7,595 nt of DNA, from contig JALRDM010000144.1 in assembly GCA_023262195.1 (NCBI GenBank), forward strand, positions 1-7,595. Direction: 5' to 3'. Source of the DNA: Salibacteraceae bacterium (GTDB lineage Bacteria > Bacteroidota > Bacteroidia > Flavobacteriales_G > Salibacteraceae). Within the stretch, counting starts at the first letter, position 1; every line of letters starts with the position of its first letter. Under the pieces are notes generated by a model. The model saw only the letters and a program-made list of their open reading frames with translations. It did not search any database and was not told the origin of the DNA. The position numbers and the translations under genes were made by a program. Positions 1 to 6,799 of the stretch are shown piece after piece.

Positions 1-542
1 ACTGCCCGTGTCGGGCTCATTTCATCTACTAACGGAGTGAAGAACATCTCATCACTTCGCAACTCCTTTGATTTATTTGCCCAGAAATTGAATCTAAAAT
101 TCGAGGTTTCCTTATCGAACAGATACAAGGGCATCGAATCGAATGTGACATACTCTATCAACTCTGCGCTTACAGGTGCGGCACCTTGATTGGATAGCGT
201 GAGTCTTACAAACTCATTTTCGATTGTATGATATTCAGGAGTGCCATCACCAGCATTAGCAAATGTTCCAAGTCTTCGCTTTCGCTCTAATTGAGCCAAA
301 GAATCTCTGAGAGCAACTTCCGTAGAATCAAGCTCTGCCTCGATGGGTGCAGCCACTGTTGAGTCCTCTCGGATGGCAGTATTGCTCTCATCAATAATTT
401 CATCTGCAATTTGCGCATTGGCTATGCTATCCTGAATTCGCTGTGCTTCAGCACGCTCTGCCTCTGAGGGTTGCATCCATAAAGAGTATCCTATAAGGAT
501 GGCTCCGATGAGCAGTAGCCCGGTAATTGTATTTCTATCCAT
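1..542 (-). CDS. yidC: Membrane protein insertase YidC, N-terminal part (gene cut by left edge)
   Basis: YidC inserts proteins into the inner membrane, alone or with the Sec translocon. Translating the minus strand from the ATG at 542 gives 180 open codons with no stop before the edge. The start MDRNTITGLLLIGAILIGYS is the typical Bacteroidota YidC opening: a short polar N-terminus and one transmembrane helix at about residues 5-22. An acidic, Ala/Glu-rich linker with a helical stretch (RDSLAQLERKRR, about residues 83-94) follows. From about residue 105 the periplasmic beta-sandwich domain begins (YHTIENEFVRLTLSNQGA, then FNFWANKSKELR). The conserved five-helix insertase core lies outside the window; the family is usually about 600 residues in this phylum. 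AGAAGGA lies 9 bases before the ATG, a rare visible Shine-Dalgarno here. The M42 gene ends 130 bases upstream, but yidC appears to have its own promoter. Identity rests on family recall from the N-terminus only. Confidence 0.9.
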   Translation of the reverse strand, partial: MDRNTITGLLLIGAILIGYSLWMQPSEAERAEAQRIQDSIANAQIADEIIDESNTAIREDSTVAAPIEAELDSTEVALRDSLAQLERKRRLGTFANAGDGTPEYHTIENEFVRLTLSNQGAAPVSAELIEYVTFDSMPLYLFDKETSNFRFNFWANKSKELRSDEMFFTPLVDEMSPTRA

Positions 543-571
543 CTTCGTTTGTCCTTCTCAAAATGAGGGTG

Positions 572-607
572 CAAATGTAGAATGCTCAAGGGATAAAACA
601 CCCCAAA
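572..607 (-). promoter_or_regulatory. Putative Bacteroidota-type promoter of yidC
   Basis: Read on the minus strand, TACATTTG (572-579) matches the TAnnTTTG -7 element of Bacteroidota exactly. A TTTG at 604-607 lies 24 bases upstream and could be the -33 element, a slightly wide spacing. The -7 element is about 30 bases before the yidC ATG. This is a pattern match only. Confidence 0.5.
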
Positions 608-648
608 TGTGAGCAACGGCAACAAACTAAAGTCAGCCAGCTCACATT
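606..648. repeat. 9-bp perfect inverted repeat in the spacer between the M42 gene and yidC
   Basis: AATGTGAGC at 606-614 and GCTCACATT at 640-648 are perfect inverted copies separated by 25 bases. The left arm overlaps the putative yidC -33 element. It could be a regulator binding site, a weak hairpin ending M42 transcription, or chance. No T-tract follows it on the minus strand, so an intrinsic terminator is unlikely. The rest of the 130-base spacer shows nothing recognisable. Confidence 0.4.
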
Positions 649-672
649 GCTATATAAATCGGCCAAATCCTA

Positions 673-1788
673 CTATTTGATATACCGAAAATCCTGATTA
701 TCCTTAATGCTCAACAATGAGTTATAGATCAATCGAATAACGTTTTCCACGTCATCCTTTTGCACCATTTCAACTGTGGTGTGCATGTATCTAAGTGGCA
801 GGGATATCAGTGCTGAAGCTACACCTCCGGCACCGAAAGCAAATGCATCTGTGTCTGTTCCTGTATATCGGCTGGCGGCCATTCGCTGAAAAGGGATGTT
901 GTTTTTTTCAGCTTGCTCTATGATAAGTCTGAGCAAATTATTTTGAACTGCTGGAGCGTAGCTTACCACGGGGCCGTCACCCGATTTAAAATGACCTTGC
1001 TCGTATTTATCCATCATTGGTGTGGTGGTATCGTGACAGACATCGGTAACGATAGCTACATCAGGCCTGATGCGCTCCACAATCATTTCCGCTCCACGCA
1101 ACCCAATTTCTTCTTGAACTGCATTTACAATATAAAGCCCAAAAGGCAACTTCTTTTTGTTTTCACTCAAAAGTCGCACTACTTCGGCAATCATGAAACC
1201 TCCCATACGATTATCAAGTGCTCTGCCCACATAGTGCTTCTTGTTAAGGATCATAAATTCGTCTGGGTAGGTAATTACACAACCCACATGGATTCCCATT
1301 TCTTCTACCTCCTTTTTTGATCGAGCACCACAATCGAGAAAGATATTGGTGGTTTTTGGAATTTTCTCTTCCTTTCCTGACTTACGTACGTGTATCGCTG
1401 GCCAGCCAAAAACTGCCGGAATTTTCCCATTATCTGTGTGGATCAATACCCGCTTTGATGGTGCAATTTGGTGATCAGAACCACCATTTCTCTTCACGTA
1501 AATCATACCATCATCGGTAATGTAGTGCACAAACCAAGATATCTCATCTGCATGTGCCTCAATCACCACTTTATACTCTGCCTTGGGATTTATAACTCCT
1601 ACTGCCGTGCCATAAGTATCTACGAAATATTCATCGATATAGGGCTTTATGTAATCCAACCAAATTTCTTGCCCAGGCCACTCAAAACCTGTTGGTGAGG
1701 CATTATTCAAATACTTCTCAAGGAACTTGATGGAGTTTGCGTTGGTTACTTTTTCCGGGGTTGAATTCGGTGTTTTTGCTTTTGCCAT
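673..1788 (-). CDS. M42 family metallo-aminopeptidase
   Basis: Members of this family (glutamyl aminopeptidase, TET, YsdC, FrvX) are cytoplasmic, often dodecameric enzymes with two metal ions that remove N-terminal residues from short peptides. At 371 residues it is full length. The expected active-site residues are all present: His79 and Asp81 in EAHADE, bridging Asp192 in ALDNRMGG, the catalytic base Glu226 and ligand Glu227 in VQEEIGLRG, Asp249 in IVTDVCHD, and His336 in RYMHTTVEM. These labels come from matching motifs to the known family. No signal peptide is seen; the N-terminus is Lys/Thr/Pro-rich and hydrophilic. The ATG at 1788 has no clear Shine-Dalgarno. The gene ends with TAG. The product is named cellulase or endoglucanase in some databases, but the motifs support a peptidase. 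The preferred residue cannot be told from sequence. It stands divergent from the small membrane protein gene and upstream of yidC. Confidence 0.93.
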   Translation of the reverse strand: MAKAKTPNSTPEKVTNANSIKFLEKYLNNASPTGFEWPGQEIWLDYIKPYIDEYFVDTYGTAVGVINPKAEYKVVIEAHADEISWFVHYITDDGMIYVKRNGGSDHQIAPSKRVLIHTDNGKIPAVFGWPAIHVRKSGKEEKIPKTTNIFLDCGARSKKEVEEMGIHVGCVITYPDEFMILNKKHYVGRALDNRMGGFMIAEVVRLLSENKKKLPFGLYIVNAVQEEIGLRGAEMIVERIRPDVAIVTDVCHDTTTPMMDKYEQGHFKSGDGPVVSYAPAVQNNLLRLIIEQAEKNNIPFQRMAASRYTGTDTDAFAFGAGGVASALISLPLRYMHTTVEMVQKDDVENVIRLIYNSLLSIKDNQDFRYIK

Positions 1789-1810
1789 GTGCTAAATCTT
1801 TGTTGGGGGT

Positions 1811-1836
1811 GAATGTAAAATGCTAAATTTAATCAA
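1811..1836 (-). promoter_or_regulatory. Possible promoter of the M42 peptidase gene
   Basis: On the minus strand TACATTC (1811-1817) is a partial match to TAnnTTTG, and TTG at 1834-1836 lies 16 bases upstream, a little close for the usual spacing. The placement about 23 bases before the ATG resembles the elements before yidC and the glycine-rich gene. Weak match. Confidence 0.3.
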
Positions 1837-1862
1837 CGTGGATTAAAAGCATTTTTTTAAGA

Positions 1863-1870
1863 TAATTTCG
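1863..1870 (+). promoter_or_regulatory. Weak candidate -7 element for the small membrane protein/mltF pair
   Basis: TAATTTCG differs from TAnnTTTG at one base and lies about 60 bases before the ATG at 1930. I see no TTG at the right distance upstream. Some promoter is expected in this divergent spacer, but this one is only a guess. Confidence 0.2.
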
Positions 1871-1929
1871 TTCTCGGTGAATCAAGCATTCATACGAAAC
1901 CTTTTAGGCTCAAAATAGTTACATAAAAT

Positions 1930-2112
1930 ATGTTTACCACAGGTCGAATCATTTTTACCATCTGCTTCATTATTGCATTTGCCCTCTATTTGATTTGGGC
2001 CTACGTAAAAGATGCACGAAAACAGAAGCAGTATTACAAAGGCACAGGATACATACTCTTGATTCTCATTGGAATCTGGTTGGCTTTCTTTGCTTTTGTA
2101 AAAATCACATAA
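1930..2112 (+). CDS. Small two-helix membrane protein of unknown function
   Basis: This 60-residue protein is probably real. It has two hydrophobic segments, at about residues 6-25 (RIIFTICFIIAFALYLIWAY) and 41-58 (YILLILIGIWLAFFAFVK), joined by a basic, aromatic loop (KDARKQKQYYKGTG). The spacing suggests a helical hairpin in the inner membrane; by the positive-inside rule the loop would face the cytoplasm. It begins with ATG, ends with TAA, and has no clear Shine-Dalgarno, which is normal in this phylum. The mltF start lies only 33 bases downstream on the same strand, so co-transcription is likely. Its hydrophobic pattern and the YYKG loop recall small uncharacterised proteins I associate with other Bacteroidota, but I cannot name a family. 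A role beside the transglycosylase is an inference from position alone. Confidence 0.7.
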   Translation: MFTTGRIIFTICFIIAFALYLIWAYVKDARKQKQYYKGTGYILLILIGIWLAFFAFVKIT

Positions 2113-2145
2113 ACCATAGCGTGAAAAATTTCGTACGTTTTCCCA

Positions 2146-3552
2146 GTGCGAAAATTGGTTTATTTAATCCTTCTTCTCTCGGTGCAATCCTGCACAGCGC
2201 CTAACACACCAAAGGAGGCTAAGCAGGAGCCATTTTGTCGTGATCTCGATGATATAAAGGCTGCAGGAAAATTACGAGCCCTCACCGATGGCAGCAGCAC
2301 CAGCTATTTCATATACAAAGGCAATCCGATAGGCTTTGAGTATGCCTTGCTCAAACGTTTTACGAAAGAGCTTGGGGTTAACTTGGATATGATTATGGTC
2401 GAAAATCTCGATTCAATCGAAGTGATGCTAGACCGCGGTGAAGGTGACATTATCGCGGCCAATTACAACATTACCGATCTAAGAAAGTCAAAGCTCGACT
2501 TTACACAGCCGATATTTACATCAGATCAGGTTATTGTTCAGGCTATTCCAATAGGTTGGGATACACTCTCACAAACGCAACGCGAACAATGGCTAATTGA
2601 CTCCATATCAGATCTGTATGGCCGAACGGTCACTGTAAGGCAAGGAAGCTCGTTTCACGAAGAACTCTTAAAACTTAAAAACCAAGGAATACCGATATCC
2701 ATCGAATTATCTGATGAAAGCACGGAGGACTTAATTAAGCAAGTAGCCGATGGACAAATTGAGCTGACGGTGGCAGACGAAAACGTTGCCAAGCTCAATA
2801 TGACCTACTACCCAAACCTTATTGCTTCCATTTCAATTGCTGAAGATTTGCCCGTTGCTTGGGCTATGAGAGCACAGGCTCCTGCGCTGCTAGACTCAGC
2901 AAATCGATGGTTGTCTAAGTTTAAATCTACCCGAGCTTTTGCTGCCATCCAGCTCAAATATTTCAAGGCACGAAGTCAGCATAGACTTAAAGTCTTAAGT
3001 TCGTATAGCTCCCTCGGGGGAGATCAAATCAGTCCCTATGATGACCTTTTTAAACATGAGGCAAAGCGCATAGGTTGGGATTGGATGCTCTTGGCAGCTA
3101 TGGTAAGAAAAGAGTCAAACTTTAATCCGAGCGTTGAGAGTATAGCAGGAGCAAAAGGCCTGATGCAACTCTTACCATCCACGGGTGCCCATTTCGGTGC
3201 AGATAGCCTATCTGATCCGGCTCAAAATATTCGAGCGGGAGTGGCATTTATTGAAGCGGTGATGGAAAGGTGGGAAGCCGATTCACTCGACACACTCAAC
3301 CTTATCAAATTCACCTTGGCATCATACAATGCAGGCGTGGCTCACATAAAAGATGCTCAAGCATTGGCCGTTGCATACGGAGCTAATGGAAATGATTGGG
3401 AAGAGGTATCTCCATACTTGTTAAAACTTTCGATCCCAAAATACTACAATCATGAAGTGGTGAAATATGGCTATTGTAAGGGAATACAAGCCTATCAATA
3501 CGTTAATCGGGTAATGGACTATTGGGGTCATTACAGAACTGGGTACAAATGA
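2146..3552 (+). CDS. mltF: MltF-like membrane-bound lytic murein transglycosylase (SBP_bac_3 + SLT domains), lipoprotein
   Basis: Enzymes of this type cleave the MurNAc-GlcNAc bond of peptidoglycan, leaving 1,6-anhydroMurNAc ends. The 468-residue protein starts at a GTG: an in-frame stop lies at 2122-2124 and no ATG occurs between. This start gives a short lipoprotein signal, MRKLVYLILLLSVQSC, with Cys16 as the probable lipidated residue. Residues of about 35-275 resemble a family 3 solute-binding domain (GFEYALLKRFTKELGV, GEGDIIAANYNIT, LDFTQPIFTSDQVIV). In the MltF family this domain regulates the enzyme and senses muropeptides. About 295-450 is the SLT catalytic domain: catalytic Glu323 in RKESNFNP, then GAKGLMQLLPST, and YNAG at 394-397. 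The length is near that of E. coli MltF. A lipid anchor in the outer membrane facing the periplasm is expected. It follows the small membrane protein gene by 33 bases and ends before a strong palindromic terminator. Confidence 0.92.
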   Translation: MRKLVYLILLLSVQSCTAPNTPKEAKQEPFCRDLDDIKAAGKLRALTDGSSTSYFIYKGNPIGFEYALLKRFTKELGVNLDMIMVENLDSIEVMLDRGEGDIIAANYNITDLRKSKLDFTQPIFTSDQVIVQAIPIGWDTLSQTQREQWLIDSISDLYGRTVTVRQGSSFHEELLKLKNQGIPISIELSDESTEDLIKQVADGQIELTVADENVAKLNMTYYPNLIASISIAEDLPVAWAMRAQAPALLDSANRWLSKFKSTRAFAAIQLKYFKARSQHRLKVLSSYSSLGGDQISPYDDLFKHEAKRIGWDWMLLAAMVRKESNFNPSVESIAGAKGLMQLLPSTGAHFGADSLSDPAQNIRAGVAFIEAVMERWEADSLDTLNLIKFTLASYNAGVAHIKDAQALAVAYGANGNDWEEVSPYLLKLSIPKYYNHEVVKYGYCKGIQAYQYVNRVMDYWGHYRTGYK

Positions 3553-3588
3553 ACCTGACTCTGTGCTTTAGATGCTTCTGACCAAAAG

Positions 3589-3620
3589 AAAGCCCCATAC
3601 TTTGCAAAGTATGGGGCTTT
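3589..3620. terminator. Perfect 32-bp palindrome, probable bidirectional terminator
   Basis: The arms AAAGCCCCATACTTT (3589-3603) and AAAGTATGGGGCTTT (3606-3620) flank a central GC, so the whole element is self-complementary. It lies between the convergent mltF (ending 3552) and the glycine-rich gene (ending 3640). The stem carries CCCC/GGGG and is followed by short T-rich stretches on each strand (TTTCATTTC on plus, TTTCTTTTGG on minus), which suits termination in both directions. Confidence 0.85.
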
Positions 3621-3639
3621 CATTTCAGAATTAAATTGC

Positions 3640-5790
3640 TTAGTTCTTAACAAGCTTAAAGATTTGTGATTGATCTGCAGTTTCAATCTTCAAAAGATAG
3701 AGACCACTGCTGGCGGTTGCCATATCAATTACAATCTGATTATTCGTGACACTCTCGTTTTGATAAACAACCTTTCCGTCTATAGACGTCAAAGTCATAC
3801 GAACATCACTCTGTACTTGATCAAACGTTATGTTGACAAGGTCACTTGTTGGGTTCGGGAAAATGACCAATCCAGGAAGAATACTCAAGTCATCAGTTCC
3901 AAGACAATCTTTGACAAACACAGTTGAAGAATCACTCGCACTGCAGTCCTTTGACGTGGTATAAGTATACACAATGGTGTGATATCCGTTCCCTGCCTTG
4001 GCTGGATCGAACATATTTCCGCTCACTCCTGGCCCATTGTACTTTCCTCCGGCTGGCTGGGCAGCTGGAAGAGCAAAAGGTTCACGATCAATACAAACGT
4101 AGTCTGAGTTGAATTCTAGCATTTGTACACTAGGCGTCTTATTGATTGTTAATTCAAGTGTTACTGTGCTGTCACAACCATATCGGTTTTGTAAAACAAA
4201 GGTTTCACCACTTACAGAATTGTTGTAAATCTGATTATTAATCCATAGATAGCTATCGCAAGCTTCGACCTCGTCCACACCTGATGAAGGCCCTCCAATT
4301 CGAAGATCGAGGATTCTAGTGCTGTCACAACCAGAAGCTGCCCCACCTGCAAAGGATACAGTAGGAGTATTGGTTGAACTTGTATAAGTTACCCCATCTA
4401 TCCAGGTGTAGTCTCCACAGGAGTATACTGTATCTGTGATAACAGGTGATACGAAAATTGTAAGATCTAGCATGGCCAGGGTATCACATCCTACTCCATC
4501 ATTCGTGGGAACCGTAAAGGTTGCCGTGGAATTAGAGCTTGTGTAGGTGACGCCATCAATCCATGTGTAACTATCGCACGCCATGATGGTATCGATCCTC
4601 TCAGGCACTGTATCGACCAGTACATTAACTACAGTTTCACAGTCATTGGTATCCGTGCTTGTGGCGGTAAACGAGGTATCGCCAGGCGTGGTTATCGTGA
4701 ATGCCTGTCCTCCAGTTATGCCATTGTTCCAAGATATGGTACCATTATTAGTTGAGCTAGCAGATAGTGTCAAGGATTCACCCAAACAGATAGTGTCATT
4801 TGGGGTTACCGTGAGGTTTAATGGATCGCACGTTGCTTCAAATGTTACTGAACCATGAGTATATCCAGATAGAGCACCTGTTACTCCCGCGGTATTTACT
4901 TGATTGATTCCTCCATTGAAAGACCCTGCGCCTGCACCAGCCCCCCATGCTGAACCGTTCCAGGTATTTCCACCACCGCCTCCGGTGTAGCCTCCACCAC
5001 CTCCTCCAGGTGTACCATTTCCATTTGCTCCCGCACCTCCTCCGAAGCCACCATTGCATCCATTACCAGAGGAGCCCCCAACGTAAGTTGTATGGTTTCC
5101 ACCTTGAGAAACACCGCATGTGGCATTGTCCCCATCAGAAAGCCAACCTGTCCCGCCAGAACCCGAACCGCTGAAACTACAGCCTGTTCCATGCTTACCA
5201 CCTTCACCAAGACCATTAGAACCGCCATTTCCAGTACCAAATGCACCATTAACTTGAGATTGCGTGGCGCTTCCTCCTCCACCATGTGCTCCAGTGGAAA
5301 TTGATGCGGTTCCGTGGCCATGACCGCCACCACCGCCAGCGGCTATAAGTAGTCCGTTTCCACCAGATGCACCAGTGAATACAAAGCTTCCTCCTCCGCC
5401 TCCAGATCCGTTATTCGCATAGGTTCCCTTTTGACCAACCACCACTTTTACAACAGTGCCTTGAGCAAGAAAAAAGTCACCTACAATGGTTGCGCCTGTA
5501 CCAGGCTTTCCTGGGTAGTAAGTACCCTGGCCTTCTCCTCCACAGGCACCAACAGCGGTAATTCGATAATTTGATGTTGCTGGAACGGTCCACTCTTGAA
5601 TACCCTGAGTGTTTATAGTAACATTGTTTGCCAGATTGGTTGAACTGTAGGCTGCGTTCACCTGAGCCTGAGTCGGACCAAAACGCCCTGAGGCACCCGC
5701 ATTGGTAAATTCATAAGTCTGAGAATGCGCATTGAACGATAGAGCAGCAATTGCAAGCAATAAGCTCCATGTACTGTAATGTGTTTTCAT
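3640..5790 (-). CDS. Secreted glycine-rich surface protein with CDSYxW repeats and T9SS type A sorting domain
   Basis: This 716-residue protein is probably exported and then released or attached at the surface by the type IX secretion system. Residues 1-24 are a signal peptide (MKTHYSTWSLLLAIAALSFNAHSQ). Residues 25-79 begin YEFTNAGASGRFGPTQAQVN and lead into a glycine-rich domain at about 80-320, with many GGGG runs like the Gly-rich domain of ALK-type proteins. About 321-394 looks like an Ig/PKD-type beta domain. Three related repeats follow at about 402-446, 455-497 and 508-550, each opening with a C(D/G)(S/D)Y.W motif and holding GCD before a beta strand. About 551-628 is another PKD-like segment (KYNGPGVSGNMFDP). 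The last 79 residues form the sorting domain: PGLVIFPNPTSDLVNI, DGKVVYQ, SGLYLLKI, ending FKLVKN. An adhesin or matrix role is inferred; no catalytic motif is visible. The ATG has no Shine-Dalgarno. It converges on mltF and diverges from a decayed T9SS gene. Confidence 0.88.
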   Translation of the reverse strand: MKTHYSTWSLLLAIAALSFNAHSQTYEFTNAGASGRFGPTQAQVNAAYSSTNLANNVTINTQGIQEWTVPATSNYRITAVGACGGEGQGTYYPGKPGTGATIVGDFFLAQGTVVKVVVGQKGTYANNGSGGGGGSFVFTGASGGNGLLIAAGGGGGHGHGTASISTGAHGGGGSATQSQVNGAFGTGNGGSNGLGEGGKHGTGCSFSGSGSGGTGWLSDGDNATCGVSQGGNHTTYVGGSSGNGCNGGFGGGAGANGNGTPGGGGGGYTGGGGGNTWNGSAWGAGAGAGSFNGGINQVNTAGVTGALSGYTHGSVTFEATCDPLNLTVTPNDTICLGESLTLSASSTNNGTISWNNGITGGQAFTITTPGDTSFTATSTDTNDCETVVNVLVDTVPERIDTIMACDSYTWIDGVTYTSSNSTATFTVPTNDGVGCDTLAMLDLTIFVSPVITDTVYSCGDYTWIDGVTYTSSTNTPTVSFAGGAASGCDSTRILDLRIGGPSSGVDEVEACDSYLWINNQIYNNSVSGETFVLQNRYGCDSTVTLELTINKTPSVQMLEFNSDYVCIDREPFALPAAQPAGGKYNGPGVSGNMFDPAKAGNGYHTIVYTYTTSKDCSASDSSTVFVKDCLGTDDLSILPGLVIFPNPTSDLVNITFDQVQSDVRMTLTSIDGKVVYQNESVTNNQIVIDMATASSGLYLLKIETADQSQIFKLVKN
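4141..4587 (-). repeat. Three tandem CDSYxW protein repeats (coding)
   Basis: Units at about 4453-4587, 4300-4428 and 4141-4269 encode residues 402-446, 455-497 and 508-550 of the 716-residue protein. The first two share YTWIDGVTYTSS; the third reads CDSYLWINNQIY. All carry a later GCD(S/T) motif and end in an L.L.I strand. Each unit therefore has two cysteines that could pair after export, which is an inference. The DNA copies differ at many third positions, so the duplications are not recent. Confidence 0.75.
4831..5553 (-). repeat. Glycine-rich low-complexity coding region
   Basis: This stretch encodes about residues 80-320, with repeated GGG, GGGG and GxGxG runs broken by aromatic and Asn/Thr/Ser residues. 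On the plus strand it appears as repeated CCACC/CCTCC. The bias keeps alternative frames open for over 100 codons, which creates false ORFs. Scattered cysteines occur (residues 83, 204, 225 and 245). Confidence 0.8.
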
Positions 5791-5820
5791 AGGTTTGATT
5801 TAGTTCGTAAATAATTGGTT

Positions 5821-5851
5821 CGAATGTACTAATCTTTCAGGTCTAAACCAA
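5821..5851 (-). promoter_or_regulatory. Putative promoter of the glycine-rich T9SS gene
   Basis: On the minus strand TACATTCG (5821-5828) matches TAnnTTTG with one mismatch. TTG at 5849-5851 lies 20 bases upstream, the usual -33 to -7 distance in Bacteroidota. The -7 element is about 30 bases before the ATG at 5790. Best-spaced promoter candidate in the window, still only a pattern match. Confidence 0.5.
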
Positions 5852-5903
5852 TGAATCTCATTATTTAACGAATAAGGGAATGCGTTTATCGAAATTGATG
5901 TAA

Positions 5904-6743
5904 ACTCTTGGGGTGCGCAAGGCGGAATACCTCCCCTTCGACCCTCAAGGTGCATCAATAAATGATTACTACTTCGCAGGTCACGCTAACTATTTTGTAA
6001 TGCGTCAAACTTCCTGGGGTGATGTTGAATTTCAAAACAGTACGCTGGCTGCCGATGGAAACAATAAACTATGGCTGATCAAAATGGATGCATCCGGGAA
6101 TCTTGAGACGAGTAAGTTGATTGCTTCTACCGGAAATCAATATGTGTTTGGCGACCTTATATATGGCGCCAATGACACGCTATATGTTCTTGGAGAGTCT
6201 AACCAAGACTTTGACCTCGATCAAGGATCATTCGAAACGGATCAGTATAAGTCTAACATGTTTGTTTTTCTAGCCGATACTAATTTCAACACAGTGCTAT
6301 GCACCATAGATGATACTACGGGAGGACAATCTACCATCAACAATCCAAAAATGATCAAAGGCTCCATCTATGCTTGTGGTTGGTTTGTGGACACAGTAAA
6401 GGTCAATGGAGAAACATTTGAAGGAAGCAGCGACACTGCTTGGTGGGGCAAATTAGCTATCACTGATGCAGAGGACACCACCACGTCTATATCCGCTCTA
6501 GAAAAAGTAGATCTCAAGATTTACCCAAACCCGGCAATTGATCAACTCAACATCGAGTCTGGATCTGGCGACATTTCTGCCATTGAGTTTTATGACCTAA
6601 CAGGAAAATTGGTTAAAACCGAATATGTGAATCACACACACTTCACCACCATAAATATCTCTGAACTTACCAATTGAGTGTATTTGATCAACACCGTTGG
6701 CGATGCATCAGCTAAACTTCAGAAATTGATTGTGCGCAAATAG
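5904..6743 (+). pseudogene. Decayed 3' fragment of a T9SS-secreted beta-propeller-like protein
   Basis: An open frame follows a stop at 5901-5903 and runs to a TGA at 6675-6677. Its first usable start is GTG at 5913 (254 codons), but this gives no signal peptide (MRKAEYLPFDPQG), although the C-terminus is a T9SS sorting domain, whose carriers need a Sec signal. The body has three related units: YFAGHANYF with WLIKMDASGN; LYVLGESNQDFDL with FVFLADTNFN; IYACGWFVDTVKVNG with WWGKLAI. This layout resembles propeller-like proteins of Bacteroidota. The sorting domain starts with LKIYPNPAIDQLNIES and FYDLTGKLVKTE. After the TGA the same frame continues for 21 codons, VYLINTVG to KLIVRK, ending at TAG 6741-6743; this is the missing sorting-domain tail. 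The stop sits where the family has glycine (NGVYLI), so one GGA-to-TGA change explains it. The 5' end, probably several hundred bases, is gone. Function: probably none; a sequencing error at the stop is possible. Confidence 0.8.
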
Positions 6744-6764
6744 CCACATCAATTTGTAAGTTCG

Positions 6765-6799
6765 AAAGCCTGTTTGCTTTTGCAAACGGGCTTTTTTTT
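6765..6799 (+). terminator. Rho-independent terminator after the T9SS gene fragment
   Basis: AAAGCCTGTTTGC (6765-6777) pairs with GCAAACGGGCTTT (6782-6794) around a TTTT loop, with one T-G wobble. The T-run continues to 6799, giving eight T in a row from 6792, a classic intrinsic terminator for plus-strand transcription. The T-run overlaps the stop codon of the convergent proline dehydrogenase gene. On the minus strand the hairpin is followed only by TTTCGAAC, so it should work less well that way. Confidence 0.85.

Noticed and set aside
913..1698. Plus-strand open frames opposite the M42 gene
   Set aside because: They are antisense to a complete enzyme with all active-site motifs; their translations have no coherent domain or signal.
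1995..2204. Plus-strand 69-codon frame spanning the end of the small membrane protein gene and the start of mltF
   Set aside because: It overlaps both better-supported genes out of frame and shows no membrane or domain pattern.
3589..3620. Palindrome as an insertion-sequence end or attachment site
   Set aside because: There is no transposase, integrase or target duplication nearby; its place between two convergent stop codons fits a terminator.
4896..5333. Minus-strand open frame of 145 codons, rich in Val, Glu and Met, inside the glycine-rich gene
   Set aside because: It is a frame shadow: the glycine-rich coding bias removes stops from neighbouring frames. It has no recognisable motif and lies fully within a well-supported gene.
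4141..5553. CRISPR array or non-coding repeat in the glycine-rich and CDSYxW region
   Set aside because: Repeats are irregular, in frame and diverged at third codon positions, and there are no constant-length repeats and spacers.
6675..6677. TGA as a recoded sense codon (alternative code or selenocysteine)
   Set aside because: TGA ends mltF normally and is followed there by a second in-frame TGA, so general recoding is unlikely. The family residue here is glycine, not cysteine, and the gene also lacks its 5' end; decay is simpler.
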